A stretch of 64,000 nucleotides of DNA. Source: a bacterium. Its GTDB lineage: Bacteria; Sumerlaeota; Sumerlaeia; SLMS01; JAHLLQ01. The stretch's first letter is position 1, and each line of letters begins with the position of its first letter. The notes under the pieces were generated by a model that did no database searches, had not been told where the DNA came from, and was given only the letters and a program-made list of their open reading frames with translations. The DNA is taken from the NCBI GenBank assembly GCA_020444065.1, contig JAHLLQ010000001.1, positions 1,054,001-1,118,000 on the forward strand. Reading direction: 5' to 3'. Position numbers and translations under genes: made by a program. Of the stretch, positions 25,401 to 34,500 are shown piece after piece.

Positions 25401-25419
25401 CTGTGAGAGATGGTCACAG
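25401..25419. promoter_or_regulatory. Inverted repeat upstream of superoxide dismutase
   Basis: CTGTGA (25401-25406) and TCACAG (25414-25419) are perfect complements with a 7-nt spacer, 57 nt before the sod start codon. It may be an operator. The spacer is one base longer than in CRP sites. The rest of 25241-25475 shows only an AAGGAG ribosome-binding site at the end. Confidence 0.35.
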
Positions 25420-25475
25420 AGATGAGAAAGTGACAATTCGCGAACAAGTCTGACTGATTTAAGGAGATACGCTTT

Positions 25476-26087
25476 ATGGCTTACACACTGCCTGATCTAC
25501 CGTATGCAAAGGATGCTCTGGAGCCGCACATCGATGCGAAGACGATGGAGATCCACCACGACAAGCACCATGGCGGCTACGTGAAGAAGACCAACGCGGC
25601 CCTCGAAGGACACGCCGATCTCGCCGCGAAGTCGATCGAAGACCTGATTTCGGATCTGAGCGCCGTGCCGGAAGACATCCGCGGCGGCATCCGCAACAAC
25701 GGCGGCGGACACGCCAACCACAGCCTGTTCTGGACGGTTATGAGTCCGAACGGCGGCGGCGCCCCGACCGGCGACTTGGCCACCGCGATCGACGCAGCCT
25801 TCGGCAGCTTCGACGGATTCAAAGAGAAGTTCTCCAACGCCGCGGCCACGCGCTTCGGCAGTGGCTGGGCCTGGCTCGTCGTCAAGGATGGCAAGCTCGC
25901 CGTCACCAGCACCCCGAACCAGGACAACCCGTTGATGGACGGCAGCGGCACGCCGATCCTCGGCCTGGACGTCTGGGAGCACGCCTACTACCTGAAGTAT
26001 CAGAACCTGCGGCCGGACTACATCGCCGCGTTCTGGAACGTCGTGAATTGGGAAGAAGTGGCCAAGCGCTTCGCCTCGGCGAAGTAA
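25476..26087 (+). CDS. sodA: Superoxide dismutase, Mn type
   Basis: The 203-residue protein is a complete Fe/Mn superoxide dismutase. Metal ligands H27 (MEIHHDKHH), H82 (NHSLFW), D165 and H169 (DVWEHAYY) are all present. The glutamine in TPNQD (149) together with glycines in the N-terminal GGGHANH segment is the manganese-type signature; iron enzymes carry the glutamine in the N-terminal region. It converts superoxide to oxygen and peroxide in the cytoplasm, which suggests an aerobic or aerotolerant host. It has an AAGGAG ribosome-binding site and its own strong terminator. Confidence 0.95.
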   Translation: MAYTLPDLPYAKDALEPHIDAKTMEIHHDKHHGGYVKKTNAALEGHADLAAKSIEDLISDLSAVPEDIRGGIRNNGGGHANHSLFWTVMSPNGGGAPTGDLATAIDAAFGSFDGFKEKFSNAAATRFGSGWAWLVVKDGKLAVTSTPNQDNPLMDGSGTPILGLDVWEHAYYLKYQNLRPDYIAAFWNVVNWEEVAKRFASAK

Positions 26088-26114
26088 GCGGAAGCACTTG
26101 CGGGATGGATCAAT

Positions 26115-26150
26115 CGGCCCGGGCGACAACGCCCGGGCCGGTTTTGTGTT
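26115..26150 (+). terminator. Strong rho-independent terminator of sodA
   Basis: An 11-bp perfect stem CGGCCCGGGCG/CGCCCGGGCCG (26115-26125 with 26130-26140), the 4-nt loop ACAA and the tail GTTTTGTGTT. Confidence 0.9.
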
Positions 26151-26167
26151 TCTGCTATTCAGAGGAC

Positions 26168-29100
26168 TCACTGCGGTGGAAGTGCATCTGGCACATCTCC
26201 AAGAGAGTTGTTTAGGTTATAGGGAATGTATGGCAAGTCATCCAGGCTCACTAAGGAAGGGTGCCGCTCATACTCAGGTACATAGTCGTCATCATCAGGT
26301 GATCCGTCAGGGTACCCGTCATGATTCCAGGTGATTTCGGACATGAGTACAAGGCCATCGAAGTCATGAGAAATGTATGTCGGTGGTGTCGCACCTTCGT
26401 CTTGGATGAATAGTGCCCTCCATGTTGCCCAACAAGCGCCTTTGTTCAGGGAATGGGGCTTTGCCGCAGCCATCCACTGTGGTGCAGTCTCCCAGTTGGA
26501 TTCGTCCTCAACACCACCCGTGCCCACCCAGGTCAGGCCGTACCCGTCAACGGCGCGGGCGAAATTCTCCGCATGGGCTGCAGATTCACCGCCATTCGAG
26601 TAGTAATCCCACGGCATATAGCGGATGCTCTTCGGCACTTGCCCTGCTGCGCGATACCTTTCTTCCGCAAAATCGCCCTTGAAACGGTCGAAATGGTAGC
26701 GATCGAAAGCGTCTGCCCAAGCAATCAAGCTGCAGCCCTCGGGGACGATCTCACTCAGTCTAGACAGACTGTAGGCAACTTGCTGGCTGTTCGTCAGACC
26801 AGCCGAAAGAGAACGTCCATCCAGATTGATTAATCGAATGTCGTCATGCCCAACAACGAACGTCGTAAGGCCGAACCCGTAGCCGTCAGGATCCACTTCC
26901 GGATCGGCATGCCATGCATTGAAGAATGCCTCTGCCAGCAAATAGAGTTTCTCGCTTTGGGGGCAACTGTGTCCAGTCGGCACGGGACCAACTTCATTCC
27001 ATGAGACCGTAAGGCGTTTACCGATCGGCCAGTCCAAGTTCCAGAGTTCCCAATTCTGGTCCTGCTCCGTACCGACCAGGCGCAGATTGTAGTCAGTACC
27101 TTCGACGAGGGTGTTCCCGAGATGGTCCCTGACAAGGAGGGTGTCGTGATTCAGGCTGTTGGTGATCAGCCCGGACCCAATCTCCTCGGGGATGCACTTG
27201 ACCTGAACATCGTCGAACCAGAAGTCGCCTGACCAGTTGCTGTTGTCGATCGGAGATACGTCTATCGAGCAGGTGATACGAGTATTTCGGCCAGTGTTGA
27301 AGAGTATTCGGTACTTTCGCCAGTCAGAGGATGAAGGGAAAGGAGCGAAAGTCCGGTTGATGTTGAGATCCCGGTAATTGTGCCGTGCCCAGGAGCCATC
27401 TTCATCCACATCAATGGATGTTTCTGGAGCGGCCGCCGGCTTGGCAGCGCTGAGGGTTGCGCCGAAGTTCGCATTGGAGACGCTCTGCCATTTCGCCCAG
27501 AAGCTCATTTCAATGGTCGTCCAGGGGGGAACAGTGAAGTCCTGGTAGATTGATCTATTGGTCTTCGTATCTGGGTCATCCGCCCCGCTGTTTGATGTTA
27601 CGAGGAGCGCACTATTTCCGGAATGGAAATCGGCTGAATCCACAAATACGCCTGGTCTCTGCATCTGGTAGAACCACATTTCACCCCATGAGCCATTTCC
27701 AATAGAACCATCTGGGTATGCCTCCGCAGCCTCAAACGAGCCATCGAGAACATAGCTGGATGGATACAGATTCGCCGAATCGAAAACAGTGGAGCCACCC
27801 TCGGCGCAAAGCTGAAGACGCAGACTGGAGTATTCTCGGGAATTCAGTGTGATTCGCAGTGGTGTCCAGTCAGAGGTGGATACGACCCTTGGACTGGCCA
27901 GCATTTCCGCTGTAACGTCGTTGCCATAGTCATCGACCGGATATGCCTCGATCCATGCGCCATAGGCTGAATCCGTCTTCACGTATGCTTCGAAACAATA
28001 ATCGGTGTAGGGCTCTATGGAGACTGATTGATATGCCCGATTGGTTACAGGCTTTCTAGGCAGCGGTGGGAATATGACTTTCTCTGTCACGATGGGGCTT
28101 TTTTTTGATGTCTCGGATGCCTTTAGAAGAATTGGGTCAATCACAGGGGCGTGCATCCAGAGGCCGTACGTCCCGGTGTAGGGATCTGAGGCTCTTGAGA
28201 TGTTGTCCGGAATCTCTTCTGTCCAATCGTAGATGAGTCCATTCGATTGCAGATACTCAAAATCCGCATTCTTGAGCCAATTGGAACGGTAGATGCCCAC
28301 TGCGTCGAAGTGCTGTGGCTGCGAATCCAGGGTTTCGAGTTCTAAATAATGGGCACTCTCTACCGGGCCTGTTTCAAAGGTCTGTCGGAACGAGCGCCAG
28401 TGGGGCTGAAAGGTACTCGGCTCGTTAAGGGTGGCATTCAAAATCGGCGTTCCATCCAACTCGGAGATGTCCAGGACGGGAAGGAGCGAAGAGCCGTCGG
28501 CCAGATCGCCGGGCTCAAAAAGGGCACGTGCCTCATACTGAACCCGCGGCTCTGGAGTGAACTCCTGCCGCAGTTTCATGAGACCAGTCGTCCTGACAGA
28601 GGATACGCCATCTCCGCTGGTCTTGGCATCGAGAATGGCATCGGCACCGGCGGATTGCGGAAGCTCCTGCCAACCGGCGGGATCGAAGTCGTGATCTTCG
28701 AAGCTCTCTACGAACAGGGTGTTCGGGGCTTCCGGTTCAACCGTGATGTCGTCAAACCATGTGGTTCCCCCGCCGTGAAGATGAAGATAGATACGGAAAG
28801 TCCCCGTCGAGTTCGTCTCGAAGGTTAGCTCCTGCATGTACCAATCTGAATCTATCCCGGGCCGCAGATCTCGAGCAACCACATAGGAATCATCAATAAT
28901 CTGCCCATTCTCAGTTGCGTAGATCTCGCAGTAGGCAATGGATTCCGATTGCAGGTCATGCTTCACCCAGGCTCTGAGCGTGTGGATCATGTTCGGCGTG
29001 GAGATGAAGTCCTGGGTCATGCGAGTCATGCCGGCAGAGGAGCGCGACATTCTCAAGCAGGACGCTCCGTTGCGGGGCTGTGTTTGATCGCGCGAGATCA

Positions 29101-31165
29101 CCCCTCCTCCCGAGTCTTCCTGCCATTCGTGTGCGTTGTAGCTGGTACTCCAATACTCGAAAGTCCCGTTACGCGCAATGTCGCGCTGGATGAGACGAAA
29201 GTAATCAAAGCCCCGCTCTAATCCCATCGCTGGGAAGATGATACCGATTTCTTGAGAGTCCTCGGTAAAGAGCCGGGCTTCGTAGCTCGTCCAATCATTG
29301 GTTTCCAAGGCTAGGTTCGAGGTTCCCAGAAGTGAAGCCCCAGTCACATGAACTAGGTCCTCGGCCTTGGCATCCCACCTGGCTCGAATCCATCCGGTGA
29401 CTTCCAAGTTCGAGTAAGAGGGGGCAGGAATCGAAGCCAGCGAGTAATCCACGTCGCCGGGAACCTGTGGAACCTGTGGAGGTCGATAGAAGTAGTTGTT
29501 CCCGTGAATCGGACTTTGATTGCGATACGTGGAAGTATCTGCCGCCTCTTCGAAGTCTCCCTTCGCCAGAAGGTTTTCGTCATCTGAAAGAACTGGAGCG
29601 TTAAGCGCCGGCGTTGCCACCCCAAGAGACTGAACTTCGAATGGGATTTGATTGCAGAAATAGCCTTCCGTTAACGAGAATGGATCGTAGAACGTGATGA
29701 TGGCGTAGTTGAAGAACCCCAGTCCGATAATTGGCGTCAAATGGCGCTCGTTCATGTAGTCGAAGAGCTTGCCAAAGTGCGTCCAGTAAGCCCATCCCTG
29801 CGATTCATTCTCATTTACCTTGAGATCCCATTGCTCCGTCGCGGGATTCCACGAAAAGAGCCTGTTTTCCTCCAGTTGTCCCCATCCATACCCTATGGCA
29901 TCATCGTAGCCAAGCATCACCTCGGAGAGCTTCAGATTGGTCAGGTAATCGAGTCGTTCTCTTCCCTCCACGGAGAGGTCGTAGGGCCAAGGCGAATCAA
30001 TAAAATCAAAAAACGCACCCAAATCCGGATCCTGGTACATCATACTCCGGACCGGATAGTCTGGATAGTCAAGTACACTGAAGTCGTAGGGCACGCCCAG
30101 GCTGCCACGTGGGCAGTCGCCAGCCTCAACTTGGGTGAGGACTTGTCGCAGCGATTGCATTCCATAGTAACGCCCCTGGGCGCCTTTGCCAACGACGTAG
30201 TACCCGACCTTCCACTGGCCAGGAGCATCCTCAAATCGATTCGCCCAGAGGAGATAGGATTGATCACGCTGCCAAGACTCGAGCGCGCGAACATACCGAT
30301 CGTATCTCTGGACGAGGTCTTCTGGAATGTCGTCCAACTTAAGTTGAAGCTCAGCATCATATTCCGTGAGGTTGGTGACTCCCTCTTCTGCTCGAAAGAC
30401 CCTGACGGAATCGAACCAGGCCTGACCGGACGAACCGTGGAGCCGAAGATAGATTCGGGCTGATGTGTATTGGCCTGAATTGAAGGTTCCGCGAAGGACA
30501 CACCAGTCATTCGTGCCGGAGAGCCATTCCGTTTGGAAGGAATCGACATGGCCCCCGTTGTCATCCATGCGATACATCTCGCCAAGAACGACTCCTCCGA
30601 CCGATTCTGTGCGGACCCACATCTCGAAGCAGTACTCTGTATCGAGTTCAACGCGAAAGTCCTGATAGAGACGCGTCATCTCAATCGGATCTGTGTGCGG
30701 AAGTAGCTTAGCAGATGCATCGCCTCGCTTCTTCGTCGTGGTGTCATAGAAGTTGAGAACGGAGGTCCATTCTTCGACCCAATCGTCGATATCATCGCCG
30801 GAGTGTTCCTCCATGGATGGATTCTTCAAGAGGTTCTCTGAGTTGATCAGATAGACTTGAATTGGGGAAGAGGAATCGCCTAGAACCCCGAATCCATCCT
30901 CGCGATCGGGATCGACCTGCTCAGCGGCGATCGTTTCACCTTCCGTTCTATCGGACCAGACATAAGTGGATCCTTGATCATCCACACACTCGAATTGAAT
31001 CTGTGAGTCGTCGTACTTCTGCGGCATGGGGATGATAAGCGGTGTATCAGCGTGAGATAGTCCCGGATGGCCTATCCAACAGAGCGACAGAAAGGCCAAG
31101 GGTGCCAGCAATGACAACCGACGATTGATAGAAAGCTTGGTACGGACCGACAGGCATTCTGTCAT
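26168..31165 (-). CDS. Giant secreted GH20-like protein with nested carbohydrate-binding-like modules
   Basis: The 1665-residue protein has a signal peptide (1-39). Residues 43-110 and 265-350 look like the GH20b lead domain (IPMPQKY; GKGAQGRYYGMQSLRQVL), split by a CBM-like jelly roll (111-262). A barrel-like part starts at 365 (DYPDYPVRSMM) and stops near 520. Five more CBM-like or beta-sandwich modules follow, opening with NGTFEYW, NADFEYL or DGSFEAA (about 530-660, 662-810, 815-958, 960-1135, 1137-1325). The barrel-like sequence resumes at about 1400-1640 with VGHDDIR (1438-1444) where GH20 enzymes have GGDE. It may act on amino-sugar polymers. The function is inferred; identity to any known enzyme is low by eye. 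Base composition is AT-richer than that of neighbours. Confidence 0.6.
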   Translation of the reverse strand: MTECLSVRTKLSINRRLSLLAPLAFLSLCWIGHPGLSHADTPLIIPMPQKYDDSQIQFECVDDQGSTYVWSDRTEGETIAAEQVDPDREDGFGVLGDSSSPIQVYLINSENLLKNPSMEEHSGDDIDDWVEEWTSVLNFYDTTTKKRGDASAKLLPHTDPIEMTRLYQDFRVELDTEYCFEMWVRTESVGGVVLGEMYRMDDNGGHVDSFQTEWLSGTNDWCVLRGTFNSGQYTSARIYLRLHGSSGQAWFDSVRVFRAEEGVTNLTEYDAELQLKLDDIPEDLVQRYDRYVRALESWQRDQSYLLWANRFEDAPGQWKVGYYVVGKGAQGRYYGMQSLRQVLTQVEAGDCPRGSLGVPYDFSVLDYPDYPVRSMMYQDPDLGAFFDFIDSPWPYDLSVEGRERLDYLTNLKLSEVMLGYDDAIGYGWGQLEENRLFSWNPATEQWDLKVNENESQGWAYWTHFGKLFDYMNERHLTPIIGLGFFNYAIITFYDPFSLTEGYFCNQIPFEVQSLGVATPALNAPVLSDDENLLAKGDFEEAADTSTYRNQSPIHGNNYFYRPPQVPQVPGDVDYSLASIPAPSYSNLEVTGWIRARWDAKAEDLVHVTGASLLGTSNLALETNDWTSYEARLFTEDSQEIGIIFPAMGLERGFDYFRLIQRDIARNGTFEYWSTSYNAHEWQEDSGGGVISRDQTQPRNGASCLRMSRSSAGMTRMTQDFISTPNMIHTLRAWVKHDLQSESIAYCEIYATENGQIIDDSYVVARDLRPGIDSDWYMQELTFETNSTGTFRIYLHLHGGGTTWFDDITVEPEAPNTLFVESFEDHDFDPAGWQELPQSAGADAILDAKTSGDGVSSVRTTGLMKLRQEFTPEPRVQYEARALFEPGDLADGSSLLPVLDISELDGTPILNATLNEPSTFQPHWRSFRQTFETGPVESAHYLELETLDSQPQHFDAVGIYRSNWLKNADFEYLQSNGLIYDWTEEIPDNISRASDPYTGTYGLWMHAPVIDPILLKASETSKKSPIVTEKVIFPPLPRKPVTNRAYQSVSIEPYTDYCFEAYVKTDSAYGAWIEAYPVDDYGNDVTAEMLASPRVVSTSDWTPLRITLNSREYSSLRLQLCAEGGSTVFDSANLYPSSYVLDGSFEAAEAYPDGSIGNGSWGEMWFYQMQRPGVFVDSADFHSGNSALLVTSNSGADDPDTKTNRSIYQDFTVPPWTTIEMSFWAKWQSVSNANFGATLSAAKPAAAPETSIDVDEDGSWARHNYRDLNINRTFAPFPSSSDWRKYRILFNTGRNTRITCSIDVSPIDNSNWSGDFWFDDVQVKCIPEEIGSGLITNSLNHDTLLVRDHLGNTLVEGTDYNLRLVGTEQDQNWELWNLDWPIGKRLTVSWNEVGPVPTGHSCPQSEKLYLLAEAFFNAWHADPEVDPDGYGFGLTTFVVGHDDIRLINLDGRSLSAGLTNSQQVAYSLSRLSEIVPEGCSLIAWADAFDRYHFDRFKGDFAEERYRAAGQVPKSIRYMPWDYYSNGGESAAHAENFARAVDGYGLTWVGTGGVEDESNWETAPQWMAAAKPHSLNKGACWATWRALFIQDEGATPPTYISHDFDGLVLMSEITWNHDGYPDGSPDDDDYVPEYERHPSLVSLDDLPYIPYNLNNSLGDVPDALPPQ

Positions 31166-31179
31166 GATATCCTCTCCCG

Positions 31180-31216
31180 CAGACAGTATAAAGTGATCTC
31201 GAAGTACACCTGTCTG
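31180..31216 (-). promoter_or_regulatory. Promoter with flanking inverted repeat for the giant GH20-like gene
   Basis: On the minus strand TATACT (31185-31190) lies 20 nt before the ATG, next to a GGGAGAGG ribosome-binding site. CAGACAG (31180-31186) and CTGTCTG (31210-31216) are perfect complements around the promoter and could be an operator. No good -35 is seen. The remainder of the 31166-31570 gap holds AT-rich sequence but no recognisable gene or terminator. Confidence 0.4.
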
Positions 31217-31570
31217 TGAGCTGAGATGGCGTCAATGGCGATTTACATTTATTTATCTCCAAGAAGCGGTGGGTTGGCCGCAAATCGGGCAGTGTAAATG
31301 GTACACCGGTAAAATAAAACTGCGGGGGCGCAGGTGCTTGCTGCTCCTGGAGAACAAAATAGCAGGCAATCGCACGCAGAATGGCCGCCGGATTTCGCAC
31401 TCGGAATACGGATGCATTCGAAGGGTTTGTTTGGGCGAGGTAAGCCGAACCACTTGCGGGATGGTTTTGTGTGCCGCTGAGTTCCAGCATTGCCTGCCGC
31501 GCGAACGCGGATCATTGGCTCGACGCGGGCCACCTGGTTGGGATGACCCACGCCGAGGAGTGCATTCGGA

Positions 31571-34500
31571 TTATCTCGCCCCGACAGCGATGAAGTTGAA
31601 CGATGCGCGTTCGGCGTCGTTATTACCGAGTTGGCGCGTCTCGATCTTGATCACATTCGTGCCGGACTGCGTGACGATGCAGGCGCGGTTCAGTGTCCTC
31701 GCCGTCGCGGTGACAATCGGATTATCCGCGAACGAGGCCGCAAAGGTGATCGTGTACTCGTTGTTCGTGCGGGTGACACTCTGGATGCCATTGCCGGAGA
31801 CTCCATCGACTCCGGTCCCCGATTCGTCGTCGATGATGGAACCCGCAACGATGCGCAACGGGCTGGCCGCTTCCGATGCAACCGGGGAGTATTGCTGGGC
31901 GCCAAACGTCATCTCGCCAGTTTGAGATTCGACTTCGACAAGCGGTGTTGAACTTCCCGATTCATTGAGAACGTAAGCGACGAAGTAGTGATCATAGGTC
32001 GAACTGATCTCCCCGCGCCCGCCCGCGTATGGGTCGGTGGGAGTCTGCCCCCAACTGACAAAACCGCTCGATGCGACCAGGTGCACGGTGTATTGATTGC
32101 CGGCTGTGATCGGCACTGGGAAGATCCAGGAGACTTCCTGCAACGCGCCTCCAGTGCCTGCGATTGCAGGCAGAGAGCTCTGCGAAAGGATCGCGCCACC
32201 GGCTCCCTCGCCTTCGCGCAAGTAGGCAGTAACCGGACCCGCCGGACCGATGCGCTGAATGACCACTCGGGCTAGCCGCGCGGATGCTACGGCGGTGAAA
32301 CTCTGCCATTCGTCTGTGGCATTCGTGAAACTGCTGCCCGTCGGATTGCTCGCGTCAGTACTCAGGGCACGATCGGACAATCGGTAGAATCCATTTTCAA
32401 CTTCGAGGGTTCCAACGCTGCCGACATTGAAATTCGCGGCAGAGAATTCATCGGCCGAGGCTTCTCCATTCACTTCGAGCGGAGTATCCGGGTCATCGGT
32501 GCCGATGCCGACATTGCCGCCAAGGAAAGTCGCCGCGTAAGGCACCGTTGCAGCGCCGCCGCTCATGTCGACTTTGAAGGCGCGGGCTGCTGTCGTGCCT
32601 TCAAGACTGCTGCCGTCAATCAGCAGGAGGGGACCGTTGCTTGGTTCCTCTCCAATCGGATCGCTAATCAGGCCCCCCTTGGGTTCCGTACCCGAAATCA
32701 CCATGCCGCCGGACTTGTCCTTGTTGAGAATCACGTTGATTTCCGCCGGCGTATTCTCCCGCCCGATTTTGATGTCTGCCTTGGACTGATCGAGAGAACT
32801 CGGGGCCAGATTGCTGCCAAGCGTCACATTCACCTGCCGTGCGTTGAAATTCACGCTCGCTGTCGTGTCGAAGCCGAAACCACCGAGAGTAGGATCGAAA
32901 CTGAGGTCGTTCAGACCACTAATGGAGAGGCCGCCGGCGCTGTCGCCCTGTGTGAGAACGCTATTTAGATTCTGCAACTCATTCGTCGAATCGCCGTCGC
33001 CGTCGACGGGCAGATTCGTCAGCGCCGAACCATCTCCGATGAAGCTGTTGGCGTACACCGTTCCACCAGCTTCGATATCGTCGGCTACCCAAAGGTCGCC
33101 GTTGTTTCCGATCCCGAAATCCAGGTTGCTGGATGGGTCGAAGGACAACAGGCGCGTATACCCATTGGAGCCAACTGCGACGCTGTCGTGGAACTGGCTG
33201 CCGTAACCAGTGTTGCCGTGTACCACGGAGAAGCGATTGGCGTCGCCGCCGCTCTGGACGCTGAAGAGTTGGAAACTGCCGTCCGCCGAGGGGTTGTCCT
33301 GGGTCTGAATGACAAGGGCCTGCGAAGTTGTTGTGGCCTGGGCCGAGTCGGTGCCACTCGTGAGAATCTGATAATTGCCGATGGCAATATTGCCCCAACT
33401 GTTCCCGGGCTGGGCATTCGTATTCAGCCCACCATCAAAGCCAATTCGCAATGTGCTGTTGACCTGCGAAGATGAGAACTGCCCCTGGCCGCCGATGTTC
33501 GCCTGGTTGCCATTGCTGAGAACAGACTGAAGATCCTGGAGCTCATTCGTCGGATCGGAGTCCGCGTCGTCCACGTTATCGACGAGACCAGTCAGGCCCG
33601 ATCCGTCGCCGACAAATGCAGAGGCCGTCACTGTTCCGTTCACATCGAGTTCCGATGTGGGGTCCTCCTTGTTGATGCCAACGCCATTGGCCGCTTCGAT
33701 CAGGAACTGCCCCGGCGCAGTTGTGGAGAAAAGGTCCGTTAAGCCGCTGTCGTACCCGGTCGTACCATCGGACCAGACAAACGAGAAATCGTGATCCGCC
33801 GCGGCATTGGAACCGGCAGCGAGGCTGGCGTAACCGTTGGCCTCGTTCGCTTCGCCACCGACCGTCGCCCCCAGAGGCGCGGAAACGTAGTTGTAGTAAC
33901 CACCGCCTATGAAGCCAAGTTCGCCTTCAGAGCCCGGGAAATCGTCGATGTAATTATCGACGCCTCCGACGATCCCGGAATCGAGCGCTCCAGCGTAATT
34001 CAAGTCGCCGCCCAACACGACAGATTCCTCGCCATAGGCGAGATTGTCTTCGCCGGCAAACACGCCTGCCTGGTGATTGCTCGCTTCATTCTTCTCTCCG
34101 CCAACGACGACCGCCTGCGGTCCCGTTGCGAAGTTCCGATTGCCGCCGAATACACCAGCATCCAGCGCGGATTGTGAATCGCCATCGGGCGAACCGGCTG
34201 TGTTTTCCTGTCCACCAATAACGACGCTGAAGTCATCCCACGCCGAGTTGATCTCTGGAATCGGCGCGGGGAAATCGTTCTGATTCGCGTCGCTGGCAGA
34301 GACGATCGTCCCGACCGCACCATCGCCGACAACGGATGCTCGGAAGTCACCGAGCGTGATGTTCGGCGCGAAATCGCCCTCGCTGTCCGCGCCGGTACTC
34401 ACGCGAATGGCACGCTGCCCTTCCACACGAATGTCGAAGGGCGCTTCATTGACGGTTCCGATGTAAGTGGTGTCGGTGGTGCCCTGGTTGCCGGAAAGAG

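Noticed and set aside
25401-25419. CRP-type site before sodA
   Set aside because: TGTGA and TCACA are separated by 7 nt, not 6; kept only as an unassigned inverted repeat.
31269-31925. 218-codon plus-strand frame in the gap and the end of the giant surface gene
   Set aside because: Most of it is antisense to the giant gene, and the part in the gap has no start signals.
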